Below, piece after piece: positions 24,125 to 33,154 of a stretch of 64,000 bases of DNA. The stretch is from a bacterium. Lineage in GTDB: Bacteria > Planctomycetota > Planctomycetia > Isosphaerales > Isosphaeraceae. Numbering within the stretch: position 1 is the stretch's first letter; each line of letters begins with the position of its first letter. The position numbers were made by a program, and so were the translations under genes. The DNA lies in contig WGMM01000004.1 of the NCBI GenBank assembly GCA_016125085.1, forward strand, positions 124,001-188,000, written 5' to 3'. Under the pieces are notes generated by a model. That model was not told the origin of the DNA and searched no databases. It worked only from the letters and a program-made list of their open reading frames with translations.

Positions 24125-24958
24125 ATGACCGAATCGGGGGCCTTTTCACTGGCCGTTCTGCCTACCATCGATGCCGACGGACCGACCCAGATGGGGCTGG
24201 ATCTGGCTTTGCTCGACCATGCCCACGACGAGCCCGGGACGATCTGGTGGCGAACCTACACATGGTCGCGGCCGACATTGTCCCTGGGCTATTTTCAAGC
24301 CTGGCACGATGCTCCTGAAGCTGTACGCGACCTCTGGAAGGGATACGACGTCGTGCGCCGGCCCAGTGGCGGCGGGGCGATCGTGCATCATGGCGACTTG
24401 ACCTACGCGATCGTCGTGCCTTCTTCGCACCCTTGGTGTGGCCAGGCTCGCAGCTTGTATCAGGCAGTGCACGATGCCGTCGGGGCCCTTCTGGGCGAAG
24501 ACGGCGCGGAAGTTCGCCGCCGTCAGCTGTCGCAGCGGCAAGCATCGGCGGTGTCGAAACCGGATCTGCCCGTTTCGGATTCGCTGCGTGCCCCGGGCGT
24601 GAAGGCTCCGACGCCATTCCTGTGCTTCGAAGACGGCGATGCCGATGACCTCGTTCTGGACGGCGTCAAAATCGTCGGTGGCGCGCAGCGTCGCCGTTCC
24701 TGGGCCACGGTACAACATGGTTCGATCCGCTGGCGTTCGCCTGGCACGGGGCCTGGGGCGGCACAGCCGGGGATGATCGATCTCAGGCCGAATTTCCGAG
24801 AGAACTCTCCTGTCGTCTGGGCGTCCGGGCTTGGGGAACGCCTTGGGAAGATGTGGAACGTCCCGGTACGGAGCGTGCCGTTTCCTGCGGAAGTGATGCT
24901 GGCCGCACATGGCTGGAGTCAGCGGCTGCGTGAACCGGAGTGGCTCGAAAAACGCTGA
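24125..24958 (+). CDS. Lipoate-protein ligase A-like (BPL/LplA/LipB domain)
   Basis: The 277-residue protein belongs to the lipoate/octanoate transferase family. RRPSGGGAIVHHGDLTYAIV is the substrate-binding motif (residues about 78-97) and DGVKIVGGAQRRR carries the catalytic-type Lys182. Its position directly behind gcvPB implies a job in lipoylating the H-protein (GcvH Lys64). It may transfer octanoate from a carrier, or use free lipoate. The insert rich in Ser, Pro and Gln between the two motifs (residues 125-165) is unusual. The start at 24125 has 13 bp spacing to gcvPB. Confidence 0.88.
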   Translation: MTESGAFSLAVLPTIDADGPTQMGLDLALLDHAHDEPGTIWWRTYTWSRPTLSLGYFQAWHDAPEAVRDLWKGYDVVRRPSGGGAIVHHGDLTYAIVVPSSHPWCGQARSLYQAVHDAVGALLGEDGAEVRRRQLSQRQASAVSKPDLPVSDSLRAPGVKAPTPFLCFEDGDADDLVLDGVKIVGGAQRRRSWATVQHGSIRWRSPGTGPGAAQPGMIDLRPNFRENSPVVWASGLGERLGKMWNVPVRSVPFPAEVMLAAHGWSQRLREPEWLEKR

Positions 24959-25267
24959 TTTCGAGGGCCGAGGCGATCCATCCGGACGGTTCCCGGCAGC
25001 TGGCGGAATCGGGTTTCGAAAATCCGAACCGACGAATTCGTGCGAATCTCGAATCTTGCGGCGAAGCAAGATCGAAACAAGCATTTATGCGTTCCCGCAC
25101 TTGAGTTGCGAGCCTGCCTTGATCGCATCGAAAAAACTGATAGATTAGGTAATATTGCGTCACGTCCCATCAGACCGACATATTCCAGTGGAAACTCGCG
25201 GTCGATCAGATCCTGAATCGAAACCGGGTCGGTTTCGGATCGACCAGACAATTGAGGACGGTGAGAG
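24959..25267. other. Intergenic region upstream of FHA gene
   Basis: The 309 bp hold no clear gene. A weak hairpin (ATCTTGC/GCAAGAT at 25053-25072) may be the terminator of the gcv-lipoate ligase transcript. A TAATAT box near 25150 could be part of a promoter for the FHA gene. Confidence 0.45.
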
Positions 25268-26002
25268 ATGAAGTTCGAATTGGTCGTCCTCCAGAACGGG
25301 GCGGAGGGAAAGCGAATTCCTCTTGTGACGCCCCAGTTCAAGATCGGGCGGGGAGAAACCTGCAATCTGCGTCCGAACAGCGAACGGGTGAGCCGTGAAC
25401 ACGCTGAGTTCATGATCAAGGACGACACCCTGCACGTACGTGACCTGGGCAGCCGCAACGGCACCCTGGTCAACGGCAAGCCGATCACTGAAGCTGCCAT
25501 TCTGACGCGTGGCGATCAGGTCACTGTCGGCCCGTTGACATTCGCGATCGCGATCGACGGCTCGACGGTTCCGGAAGTCAAAAAGGCTGCCGCCGTCGAG
25601 GAAAAACCGAAATCCGCGAGCCCGGTGGACGAAATCGCAGCGCTGCTGATGGGAGGCGACGACAAGAAAATCGCCTCGGAACCCGCCTCGGTCTATTCCG
25701 GGGAAACGATCACCATCACGGCTTTCCGGGCGGGCGAAAATCAGATCCCGGCATCCTCCGGCATCACTGAAGCCGCCAAGATGGACGACCAGGGCTTCGA
25801 GCGGCAGACGGACGAAAACGAGGAAGAGGAAGAATCGGGCGAGGAACCGGAAGAATTCGTGGATGAATCGAATCCGTTCTACCAGAAGAAGCCCAAAGAT
25901 CAGCCAGTGGCCGAAGCCCCCAAGAAAGAGGTTTACAAGGACACGGCTGACGCGGCCAGCGCCATCCTGCGTAAACTCATGGAACGCAAGAGCGACGACT
26001 GA
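25268..26002 (+). CDS. FHA-domain protein
   Basis: The 244-residue protein has an N-terminal forkhead-associated domain (residues 1-95) that binds phosphothreonine. Its key residues are visible: FKIGRGETCN with Gly-Arg, RVSREHAEF with the conserved Ser and His, and LGSRNGTLVNG with the Asn-Gly turn. The middle is disordered with an acidic block (TDENEEEEESGEEPEEF), followed by a helical C-terminus (DTADAASAILRKLMERK). It probably works with a Ser/Thr kinase, and lies 36 bp upstream of a MoxR gene, with which it likely forms an operon. Confidence 0.9.
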   Translation: MKFELVVLQNGAEGKRIPLVTPQFKIGRGETCNLRPNSERVSREHAEFMIKDDTLHVRDLGSRNGTLVNGKPITEAAILTRGDQVTVGPLTFAIAIDGSTVPEVKKAAAVEEKPKSASPVDEIAALLMGGDDKKIASEPASVYSGETITITAFRAGENQIPASSGITEAAKMDDQGFERQTDENEEEEESGEEPEEFVDESNPFYQKKPKDQPVAEAPKKEVYKDTADAASAILRKLMERKSDD

Positions 26003-26038
26003 TCGGATGCTGACCGGGATCGTCACGCGGGTCAAAAC

Positions 26039-27034
26039 ATGAGCGGTGGCCCTCCCGAATCGGCTGACCCGAGTGCGATCGAGTCAATCCGCCTGCGCTT
26101 GCACGAGGCTGCGAAACTCGTCGATTCACGAGTGTACGGCCAGCGTGCATTGATCGAAAATCTGATCCTTGGCTTGTGTTGCGGAGGGCACGTCCTGCTG
26201 GAGGGCCTGCCGGGCCTGGCGAAGACGACATGCGTGCGCCTGCTGGCTGAGGCGCTGGGCCTGCCGTTCGGCCGAGTTCAGATGACGCCCGACGTCATGC
26301 CGGGCGATGTGCTTGGCTCTGCGTTCCTCAAACCTGACCTCAGCGGATTCGTTTTTCGGCCTGGCCCGATTTTCAGCACGGTCCTGCTGGTGGACGAACT
26401 CAATCGAGCTCCTGCGAAGGTTCAAAGCGCGCTCCTGGAAGCCATGCAGGAAGAGCAGGTGACCGTAGGAGGCGAAACCCACAAGCTACCGGCCGGATTC
26501 TGGCTGGTCGCAACCCAGAACCCGATCGACCAGGAAGGGACGTATCCGCTGGCCGAGTCGCAGAAAGATCGTTTCCTGCTTCGGCTGACTGTCGGTTATC
26601 CGGACGAGAGAGCCGAAGCCGAACTGCTTCGCAACCCTGTCGAGCCGCTTGCGAACCCCTTGCCCAGCCTGGGCATGAGTGCGAATGAGGTTTTGTCCGT
26701 CCGCCACCTTGTCGCACGCGTGCACTGCGCCGACGTTCTGACCGACTGGGTCGCGAAAGTCATTCTGGCGACTCGTGATCCATCGCGGGTCGGTCTGCCG
26801 GACAAAGTGCTCTGGGGCGTGAGCCCGCGCGGTGCCCGCATGTGGATTCGAGCCGCCCGAACGAGAGCCTGGTGGCACGGGCGTGATTATGTCGTGCCGG
26901 AAGACCTGCATGATCTGGCACATGAGGCGCTCTCGCACCGGATCGTGCTGGACTGGGCTGTTCGCGATTCGATCGCCGGAACGAGGTCGGCCCCGCTCGT
27001 CGAGCGGGTCCTGGAGAAAGTCGGCTCGCCCTGA
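26039..27034 (+). CDS. MoxR-family AAA ATPase
   Basis: The 331-residue protein is a MoxR-type AAA+ ATPase, a group that acts as a chaperone for maturation of protein complexes, often with a VWA-domain partner. Visible motifs are GLPGLAKTT (Walker A with the MoxR Gly-Leu-Ala variation), QMTPDVMPGDVLG, LLVDELNRAPAKVQSALLEAM (Walker B), and WLVATQNPIDQEGTYPLAESQKDRF broken here as WLVATQNP and EGTYPLAESQKDRF. The arginine finger lies in the last. It is 36 bp after the FHA gene. No VWA gene follows. Confidence 0.92.
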   Translation: MSGGPPESADPSAIESIRLRLHEAAKLVDSRVYGQRALIENLILGLCCGGHVLLEGLPGLAKTTCVRLLAEALGLPFGRVQMTPDVMPGDVLGSAFLKPDLSGFVFRPGPIFSTVLLVDELNRAPAKVQSALLEAMQEEQVTVGGETHKLPAGFWLVATQNPIDQEGTYPLAESQKDRFLLRLTVGYPDERAEAELLRNPVEPLANPLPSLGMSANEVLSVRHLVARVHCADVLTDWVAKVILATRDPSRVGLPDKVLWGVSPRGARMWIRAARTRAWWHGRDYVVPEDLHDLAHEALSHRIVLDWAVRDSIAGTRSAPLVERVLEKVGSP

Positions 27035-27075
27035 AAGGCGAAAACGGGTTTTGTAGGTTACGTGCGAAAACTACA

Positions 27076-27103
27076 GGCCCGAAGCGTCGCGACGCTCCGG
27101 GCC
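27076..27103. terminator. Shared terminator between moxR and GNAT gene
   Basis: An inverted repeat of 14 bp per arm (27076-27089 with 27090-27103), with one mismatch and closing bases that form the loop, lies between the convergent genes. On the minus strand it is followed by TGTAGTTTTC. Confidence 0.6.
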
Positions 27104-27129
27104 TTCGTTCCAAAGCAACCGGTATGAAG

Positions 27130-27672
27130 TTAGACGCCGATGGTGACGGCGGCGGACTGATCGATTTCGGCCGTGATCGAAGCAGGCTGCGAAGAGCGGA
27201 TCAGGGCGACTTCGTTACAGTTCGGGAACAGCGGGCAACGGACGCATTCGTTCCAGATCTTGTGCGGCAGATCGCTTTTTTCGATCTGGACATAGCCGCA
27301 CTTTTCGAAGAAGTCGGGAACGTAGGTCAGCGTGAAGACCGATTTGATGTCGAGATCACCGGCCGATTTCCAGCAGGCGTCGACCAGGGCCCGCCCGACA
27401 CCCCGCCCCTGGGCGGCCTCGGACACAGCCAGGCACTTCAATTCGGCCAGGTCTTCCCAAAACACATGAAGAGCGGCACAGCCGATGATTCGGCCGTCGT
27501 CTTCCACGGCGACGTAAAATTCGCGGATCGATTCGTAGAGTTCGCCGAGCGTTCGGCGGATCATCAGCTTGCGGTCTGCGAAGGTCTTGATCAAGTCGCA
27601 AATTGCGGGAACATCACTGACGCGTGCCGGGCGTATGTTCAACCGAGGAGCCTCCAAACCCCGGACTTCCAC
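27130..27672 (-). CDS. GNAT N-acetyltransferase, ArgA-like (amino-acid acetyltransferase type)
   Basis: The 180-residue protein is a GNAT acetyltransferase. The acetyl-CoA loop is VSEAAQGRGVGRALVDA near residue 85. A C-terminal signature (KSDLPHKIWNECVRCPLFPNCN) with three Cys residues resembles short N-acetylglutamate synthase-like proteins that start arginine synthesis. That substrate is an inference. The GTG at 27672 is the first start in frame, with no clear ribosome site; conserved sequence begins at residue 11 (LNIRPARVSDVPAIC). argC of the same pathway lies elsewhere in the window (53874-54893). Confidence 0.78.
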   Translation of the reverse strand: MEVRGLEAPRLNIRPARVSDVPAICDLIKTFADRKLMIRRTLGELYESIREFYVAVEDDGRIIGCAALHVFWEDLAELKCLAVSEAAQGRGVGRALVDACWKSAGDLDIKSVFTLTYVPDFFEKCGYVQIEKSDLPHKIWNECVRCPLFPNCNEVALIRSSQPASITAEIDQSAAVTIGV

Positions 27673-28033
27673 CGGGAGATTTCAGGAATGGTGTCGCAAC
27701 GGACTACCGGGCCCTTCGCACACTTGCAGGACGGTCTCGCAAGATCGGCTGCAAGTCTTGTCGCCCCACAGGGCATGCGTCGGAATATTCCATCGTATTT
27801 TATCTACGACAGGATGCAATACCAATTCGACAGAAACGCGCGTTTTGTTCACGGATTTTCGATCGAATTCGACCCGGGTTCCGCACCGCTCCAAGACACC
27901 AATTTTGCGGCGAATTCATGACTTGCCTGGCGGGACGCGGTTATAATCGGGTGATACGGCTTGCTGACGCCTCTCCTGAGATGATTCGCGTCGGCTCCTC
28001 ATAAGCGAAATTCGCAGCAAGAGCATCCCGAAA
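27673..28033. other. Divergent promoter region before purC
   Basis: The 361 bp between the divergent GNAT and purC genes contain no convincing gene. A perfect TATAAT lies at 27942-27947 with an ATGACT -35-like element at 27918-27923 (18-bp spacer). Confidence 0.45.
27918..27947 (+). promoter_or_regulatory. Candidate sigma-70-type promoter of purC
   Basis: The -10 box is an exact TATAAT at 27942-27947. The -35 element ATGACT at 27918-27923 matches TTGACA at four of six bases, spaced 18 bp. It is about 87 bp before the purC start. Confidence 0.5.
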
Positions 28034-28966
28034 GTGTACGAGCCCTGGTCCGAACCCCTGTCGAATTATCCACGCACCAGCGGCAAGGTGCGCGAGATTT
28101 TCGTCCTCCCCGACGACACTCTCCTGTTCGTCGCCACGGACCGGATCTCGGCCTACGACTGGATCCTGCCCACGCCGATCCCCGACAAAGGCCGCGTGCT
28201 CTCCGGGCTTTCGGATCACTGGTTCGATCATCTCGGCATCGCACATCACCGGATCACAAGCCGAATCGACGACATCGCCGATCGCATTCCAGCCCTTCAG
28301 CGTGACGCCGACGCGCGTGCCTCGCTCGAAGGCCGGGCCATGCTGGTGCGAAAGCTGCATATCGTGCCGTTCGAATGTGTCGTCCGCGGCTATCTTTCCG
28401 GCAGCGGCTGGCGAGAATACAAGGCCGGCGGCAACGTCTGCGGGGTCGATTTGCCGCAGAGGCTCGTCGAAAGCGACCGGCTGCCCGAGCCGATCTTCAC
28501 GCCCGCCACCAAGGCAGCCAGCGGGCATGACGAAAACGTGCCCTTCGAACGCATGGCTGCCGACCTCGGGCAGGATCTAGCCGGACGGTTGCGCAAGGCC
28601 AGCCTGGCCATTTACGAAAAAGCCGCGGCCATGGCCCTGAAGCAGGGGCTGATTCTGGCCGATACCAAGTTCGAATGGGGGCTGGATGTGAGCGGCGACA
28701 TCGTCCTGGCGGACGAAGTCCTCACGCCCGACAGTTCGCGATACTGGGACGCCGCAGCCTATCGCCCCGGTGGCCCGCAGCCTTCGTACGACAAGCAGTT
28801 CGTGCGTGACTGGCTGGACGCCAGCGGCTGGGATCACGCCAGCCATCCCCCCTCGCTGCCGGCGGAAATCGTGCAGCGAACGCGACAGAAGTATGTCGAC
28901 GCCTACCGGCTCATCACGGGCCGTGAATTCCCGTGGGGCGATGCGAAGCACACGCATCCTGCCTGA
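28034..28966 (+). CDS. purC: Phosphoribosylaminoimidazole-succinocarboxamide synthase (SAICAR synthetase)
   Basis: The 310-residue enzyme joins CAIR and aspartate in purine synthesis with ATP. Family stretches are RTSGKVREIFVLPDDTLLFVATDRISAYDW (given here as TSGKVREIF and VATDRISAYDW), ECVVRGYLSGSGW, IFTPATKAASGHDENV and LILADTKFEWG. The start is a GTG at 28034 with no strong ribosome site. The length (about 300) matches the longer bacterial and yeast-type class. The chorismate synthase gene follows 53 bp downstream; there is no metabolic link beyond proximity. Confidence 0.94.
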   Translation: MYEPWSEPLSNYPRTSGKVREIFVLPDDTLLFVATDRISAYDWILPTPIPDKGRVLSGLSDHWFDHLGIAHHRITSRIDDIADRIPALQRDADARASLEGRAMLVRKLHIVPFECVVRGYLSGSGWREYKAGGNVCGVDLPQRLVESDRLPEPIFTPATKAASGHDENVPFERMAADLGQDLAGRLRKASLAIYEKAAAMALKQGLILADTKFEWGLDVSGDIVLADEVLTPDSSRYWDAAAYRPGGPQPSYDKQFVRDWLDASGWDHASHPPSLPAEIVQRTRQKYVDAYRLITGREFPWGDAKHTHPA

Positions 28967-29019
28967 AGCATGAGCCGGTTTCGAGTGATCGTTCGATTCG
29001 TCATCAAGGTCGGTTCCCG

Positions 29020-30276
29020 ATGAGTTTACGCTACCTGACAGCCGGCGAGAGCCATGGCGCGGCACTGACGGCCATCGTCGACGGCTTCCCTTCCGGTCTC
29101 CCGGTCGATTTCGAAGCGATCGACTTCGAGCTCAAACGCCGCCAGGGGGGCTATGGCCGCGGCAAGCGCCAGCAGCTCGAAACCGACAAGATCTCGATCG
29201 AATCGGGCATCTATCGGGGCGTCACCACAGGCGCGCCGATCACGCTCCGGCTGATCAATCGCGACGCCAAGCTCGAAAAACTGGCCGAGCCGGAAGCCCC
29301 GCGCGGCGGGCATATCGACCTGGCCGGTTCGCTGTCACACGAAACCGGCATTCGCCAGGTACTCGAACGGGCCAGTGCCCGCGAAACGGCCATTCGCGTC
29401 GCTGTCGGTGCTCTGGCCAGCCAGATGCTGGGGCATCTCGGCATCGGTGTCATCGGGTACGTCGTCGAACTCGGGGGCGTAAAGGCCGATGCGCTCGCGA
29501 TCGACCAGTCCGTGCGTGACGCCAGCGCGGTCTACACGCTCAATCCGCAGGCCGATGCCGCGATCGTCGCCGCGATCGATGCCGCCCGTGCCGCGGGCGA
29601 TACGCTCGGCGGAATTCTCGAAACGATCGTCACCGGCTGCCCGATCGGCCTGGGTTCGCACACGCAATATGACCGCAAGCTCGATGCCCGCCTGGCCGCG
29701 GCTGTGATGAGCATTCAGGCGGTCAAGGCGGTCGAGTTCGGTCTGGGCTGCGAAGTCGCTCGCCGGCCGGGGTCGAAAGTCATGGATCCGATCCGGTACG
29801 ACCCCGACCACGACCCGTCGGATCGCAGGTTCGGTTTCCGTCGGCCGTCGAACAATGCCGGCGGGATCGAAGGAGGCACATCGAACGGCGAACCCATCGT
29901 CGTCCGTGCGTACAAAAAGCCGATCAGCACCCTTGCCGCGCGCGGGCCGAGCATCAAAATGGCGACGAAGACCGAGTCGCCGGCAAGTTACGAGCGATCC
30001 GACGTCTGTGCCGTTCCGGCGGCTTCGGTGATTATGCAGAATGTCGTCGCCTTCGAAATCGCGGCGGCTGTCGTCGAAAAATATGGCTCAGGCAGCCTTG
30101 GGGCACTTCAGGAGGCCGTGGCCACGGCCCACGAACGTACGAAACGCCATCTGACGGAATGGCCCCCGGCTCGCAACCAGGCGGCGAATTCGGCCCAGGG
30201 CGATGCCGTTCAGCAGCCCTCCGGGCGCTCTTCGGCCGTGCTCTCCCAGGCGCGAAAAAGCCCTGAGTCGACCTGA
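29020..30276 (+). CDS. aroC: Chorismate synthase
   Basis: The 418-residue enzyme turns EPSP into chorismate, needing reduced FMN. Family stretches are YLTAGESHGAALTAIVDGFP, RRQGGYGRGKRQQLETD, SHETGIRQVLERASARETA, NNAGGIEGGTSNGEPI and KMATKTESP. The protein is about 30-50 residues longer than usual owing to an unconserved C-terminal tail after RHLTEW (residues 380-418). The start at 29020 matches the family; an upstream Met would add 29 extra residues. It supplies chorismate for pheA, which is 12 kb away. Confidence 0.95.
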   Translation: MSLRYLTAGESHGAALTAIVDGFPSGLPVDFEAIDFELKRRQGGYGRGKRQQLETDKISIESGIYRGVTTGAPITLRLINRDAKLEKLAEPEAPRGGHIDLAGSLSHETGIRQVLERASARETAIRVAVGALASQMLGHLGIGVIGYVVELGGVKADALAIDQSVRDASAVYTLNPQADAAIVAAIDAARAAGDTLGGILETIVTGCPIGLGSHTQYDRKLDARLAAAVMSIQAVKAVEFGLGCEVARRPGSKVMDPIRYDPDHDPSDRRFGFRRPSNNAGGIEGGTSNGEPIVVRAYKKPISTLAARGPSIKMATKTESPASYERSDVCAVPAASVIMQNVVAFEIAAAVVEKYGSGSLGALQEAVATAHERTKRHLTEWPPARNQAANSAQGDAVQQPSGRSSAVLSQARKSPEST

Positions 30277-30356
30277 CCGAATCCGTGGTTCTTGCGTCGA
30301 CGATCCGTATCTGCAAAAATGGCAGTCGCCTGATCAGGCCTGGCGATCGGCCCGGG

Positions 30357-30369
30357 TGTCAATTTGACA
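30357..30369. promoter_or_regulatory. Palindrome, candidate activator site upstream of dnaK
   Basis: TGTCAATTTGACA is a perfect 6-bp inverted repeat with a 1-bp spacer. It lies about 100 bp upstream of the -24 element of the sigma-54 promoter, a usual place for an enhancer-binding protein. A related imperfect repeat follows at 30403-30413, about 45 bp away centre to centre. Confidence 0.4.
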
Positions 30370-30457
30370 GCCGCAGGGTTCAAGGTTGGCCGGATCGATT
30401 TGTGTCATTGACGGCAAATCAAGTAACGGAAGCAATTTAGATGAATCTGTCCGTAAT

Positions 30458-30473
30458 TGGCACGCCTCTTGCA
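30458..30473 (+). promoter_or_regulatory. Sigma-54 (-24/-12) promoter of dnaK
   Basis: The 16-base element TGGCACGCCTCTTGCA matches the sigma-54 consensus TGGCACG-N4-TTGCW at every fixed position, with the GG and GC doublets separated by 10 bp. It is the only strong promoter seen upstream of dnaK. An enhancer-binding protein would be needed for activation. Confidence 0.85.
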
Positions 30474-30615
30474 TAATTGCGTGGCATCCTCCGAATAGGC
30501 GATCGGGCGAAGGCCGGCGGGGCGAAGGGAACCGAAGCGGAATCAGCCGACGAAAGCTTGAGCGGAAAACCAGTCGTAGCGGAATAAGAACAGGGCGAAG
30601 AAAGGGGAGCGAGAC

Positions 30616-32535
30616 ATGGCAGAAGGCGAAAAGATCATCGGGATTGACCTGGGCACGACGAACTCGGTCGTAGCGGTGATGGAAGGTGGCGAGCCGAAGG
30701 TGATCGCCAATCAGGAGGGGGCGTATCTGACCCCGTCCGTGGTGGCGTTCACGAACAAGGGCGACACGCTGGTGGGCGAGCCGGCGAAGCGTCAGGCCGT
30801 GACGAACCCGACAGGCACGATCTATTCGATCAAGCGGTTCATGGGCCGGCGCGTCGGTGAAGTCTCCGACGAGCAGAAGATGGTGCCCTACAAGATCGTC
30901 GGCAGCACGAGCGATCCGGTGAAGGTCGAAGTCGGGGGCAAAGAGTACAGCCCGCCCGAAATCTCGGCCATCATCCTGCGCAAGCTGAAGGAAGCGGCCG
31001 AAAGCTATCTTGGTCATAAGGTCAAGAAGGCCGTGATCACGGTGCCGGCCTACTTCAACGATGCCCAGCGGCAGGCGACGAAGGACGCCGGTCAGATCGC
31101 GGGCCTGGAAGTGGCCCGGATCATCAACGAGCCGACGGCCGCGGCGCTGGCCTATGGCCTGGACAAGAAGAAGAACGAAAAGATCGCCGTGTTCGACCTC
31201 GGCGGCGGCACGTTCGACATTTCGATCCTGGACGTGACGGACGGTCTGTTCGAAGTGCTTTCGACCAACGGCGACACCCACCTGGGTGGCGACGACTGGG
31301 ACGAAGCCCTGATCAACCACATCGCCGACGAGTTCAAGAAGAACGAAGGCATCGACCTGCGTAAGGATCAGATGGCTCTGCAGCGGCTCAAGGAAGCCGC
31401 CGAAAAGGCCAAGAAGGAACTGTCGTTCCAGGCTCAGGCCGAAGTGAACCTGCCGTTCATCACGGCCGATGCCTCCGGGCCGAAGCACCTGATGATGACG
31501 ATCACCCGCAGCCAGTTCGAACGTATGACCGACAAACTGGTCGAACGCTGCAAGATCCCGGTCCTGAAGGCTCTGGAAGACGCCAAGCTGAAGGCTGGTC
31601 AGGTCGACGAAGTGGTTCTGGTCGGCGGTTCCACCCGGATGCCGCGGATTCAGGAAATGGTCAAGGAAATCTTCGGCCGAGAGCCCCACAAGGGCGTCAA
31701 TCCGGACGAAGTCGTGGCCGTCGGTGCCGCGATTCAGGGTGCCGTGCTCACGGGCGAAGTCAAAGACCTGCTGCTGCTGGACGTGACTCCGCTTTCGCTG
31801 GGTCTGGAAACCAAGGGCGGCGTCATGACCGTTCTGGTGCCGCGCAACACGACGATTCCGACCGAGAAGAAGGAAACCTTCACCACCGCCGAAGACAACC
31901 AGACGGCTGTGACGATCAAGGTCTATCAGGGCGAGCGGCCGATGGCGTCGGATAACCGGCTCCTCGGCGAGTTCAACCTGGAAGGCATTCCGCCAGCCCG
32001 GATGGGCGTGCCCCAGATCGAGGTGGCCTTCAACCTGGACGCCAACGGCATCCTTTCCGTCAAGGCCCGTGACAAGGCCAGCGGTAAGGAGCAGACGATC
32101 CGGATCGAAGCCTCAGGCGGTCTTTCCAAGGACGAAATCGATAAGATGCAGCGTGACGCCGAAAGCCACGCCGCCGAAGACAAACGCAAGCGTGACCTGG
32201 CGGAAGCGCGCAACTCGGCCGAACAACGTGTCTACCAGGTCGAAAAGACCCTGGAAGACAACAAGGAAAAGCTGACCGAAGGCGACAAATCGGCGATCGC
32301 GTCGCTTGTCGAAAAGGTCAACAAGGCGAAGGAAGGCACCGACGTGGCCGCGATTCAATCCGCCACCGACGAGCTGATGAAAGCCGTTCAGGCCATGGCC
32401 GAGAAGCTTTATGCCGCAGGCCCCGAAGCTTCGGCCCCTGGTGGCGATGCCCCTACAGGTTCGCCCGAAGCCGGCGAATCGGCTGGCGGCAGCAAGCCGG
32501 ACGACGTGATCGACGTCGAATTCGAGCAGAAGTGA
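30616..32535 (+). CDS. dnaK: Chaperone DnaK (Hsp70)
   Basis: The 639-residue chaperone has the ATPase domain (residues 1-380: [56 protein letters not shown]), the substrate-binding domain starting [11 protein letters not shown], and a lid ending in the family-typical [10 protein letters not shown]. The ribosome site is GGGGAG. Transcription probably begins from a sigma-54 promoter 150 bp upstream and ends at a strong terminator. No grpE or dnaJ gene is next to it, which differs from the usual operon. Confidence 0.97.
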   Translation: MAEGEKIIGIDLGTTNSVVAVMEGGEPKVIANQEGAYLTPSVVAFTNKGDTLVGEPAKRQAVTNPTGTIYSIKRFMGRRVGEVSDEQKMVPYKIVGSTSDPVKVEVGGKEYSPPEISAIILRKLKEAAESYLGHKVKKAVITVPAYFNDAQRQATKDAGQIAGLEVARIINEPTAAALAYGLDKKKNEKIAVFDLGGGTFDISILDVTDGLFEVLSTNGDTHLGGDDWDEALINHIADEFKKNEGIDLRKDQMALQRLKEAAEKAKKELSFQAQAEVNLPFITADASGPKHLMMTITRSQFERMTDKLVERCKIPVLKALEDAKLKAGQVDEVVLVGGSTRMPRIQEMVKEIFGREPHKGVNPDEVVAVGAAIQGAVLTGEVKDLLLLDVTPLSLGLETKGGVMTVLVPRNTTIPTEKKETFTTAEDNQTAVTIKVYQGERPMASDNRLLGEFNLEGIPPARMGVPQIEVAFNLDANGILSVKARDKASGKEQTIRIEASGGLSKDEIDKMQRDAESHAAEDKRKRDLAEARNSAEQRVYQVEKTLEDNKEKLTEGDKSAIASLVEKVNKAKEGTDVAAIQSATDELMKAVQAMAEKLYAAGPEASAPGGDAPTGSPEAGESAGGSKPDDVIDVEFEQK

Positions 32536-32580
32536 TTCGGCAGGTGACGCAAAACCGGACCGAATGACCCTGAGATCTCG

Positions 32581-32613
32581 GGGGGATGTGCCGAGCGGCC
32601 ATCCCCCTTTTTT
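32581..32613 (+). terminator. Strong rho-independent terminator after dnaK
   Basis: An 8-bp GC-rich stem (32581-32588 with 32600-32607) is followed by TTTTTT at 32608-32613. It lies 45 bp past the dnaK stop. Confidence 0.92.
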
Positions 32614-32674
32614 CATAGGGTTTCCTGGCTCCGGGCCGGCGCTGAAACCTGATTCGTTCTTCAGGAATCGAGCG

Positions 32675-33100
32675 ATGACCGCCGCTGAGAATCGACCGAA
32701 CCGTCCGCCTGGCTTCGAAACCCTGATGCGTCAGGCCTGGCCCGTGCTCTGGGAAGCGATTCGCCAGGGGCGAACGGTCAGCTATACGGAACTGGCAGGT
32801 CGCGGCGGCCGGCCGCTGCATCACCGGCAACTGGCCCGGCAACTGCTGCGGGAAATGTCGCTTCGGTGCAAGCAGGCTGGTTTGCCCGATCTGGCGGCGC
32901 TTGTCGTGCGGCGCGATACCGGAAAGCCTGGCACCGGCTGGTGGGATCTCAACCCCGGGCGGGTTCGCGGGCCGGAAGACCCCGAGGAATCCTGGGAAGA
33001 GGCTCTGGTCATGTGCCTGAGCCACCCGTGGAAATCGACCGACGTCGACCTGCTCACCGGGGGCGGTAAAAAGTCGCCGAAAATCGGCCCGAATTCCTGA
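32675..33100 (+). CDS. Hypothetical protein, 141 aa
   Basis: The protein has an N-terminal helix (FETLMRQAWPVLWEAIRQGR) and a winged-helix-like motif (TVSYTELAGRGGRPLHHRQLARQL), followed by a GLPDLAALVVRRDTGKPGTGWW strand region. The TVSYTELA element resembles those found in small DNA- or nucleotide-binding domains of restriction and alkyltransferase-like proteins, but I cannot name the family. The start at 32675 is chosen because the 37 preceding residues of a longer frame lie in the dnaK terminator. It lies between dnaK and clpB. Confidence 0.55.
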   Translation: MTAAENRPNRPPGFETLMRQAWPVLWEAIRQGRTVSYTELAGRGGRPLHHRQLARQLLREMSLRCKQAGLPDLAALVVRRDTGKPGTGWWDLNPGRVRGPEDPEESWEEALVMCLSHPWKSTDVDLLTGGGKKSPKIGPNS

Positions 33101-33154
33101 ACGAAACGCCACTGCCGAACGTAAGAAAAGACAAGAAAAGGGGGAATCGACACA

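Larger units (their letters stand above)
30277..30615. other. Regulatory region upstream of dnaK
   Basis: The 339 bp hold no gene. They contain a 12-bp palindrome GCCTGATCAGGC at 30328-30339, a perfect inverted repeat at 30357-30369, a second imperfect one around 30403-30413, and the sigma-54 promoter at 30458-30473. No CIRCE inverted repeat was seen. Transcription would start near 30483, giving a leader of about 130 nt. Confidence 0.6.

Noticed and set aside
30277..30615. CIRCE (HrcA) element upstream of dnaK or clpB
   Set aside because: The TTAGCACTC-N9-GAGTGCTAA motif was not seen in either upstream region.
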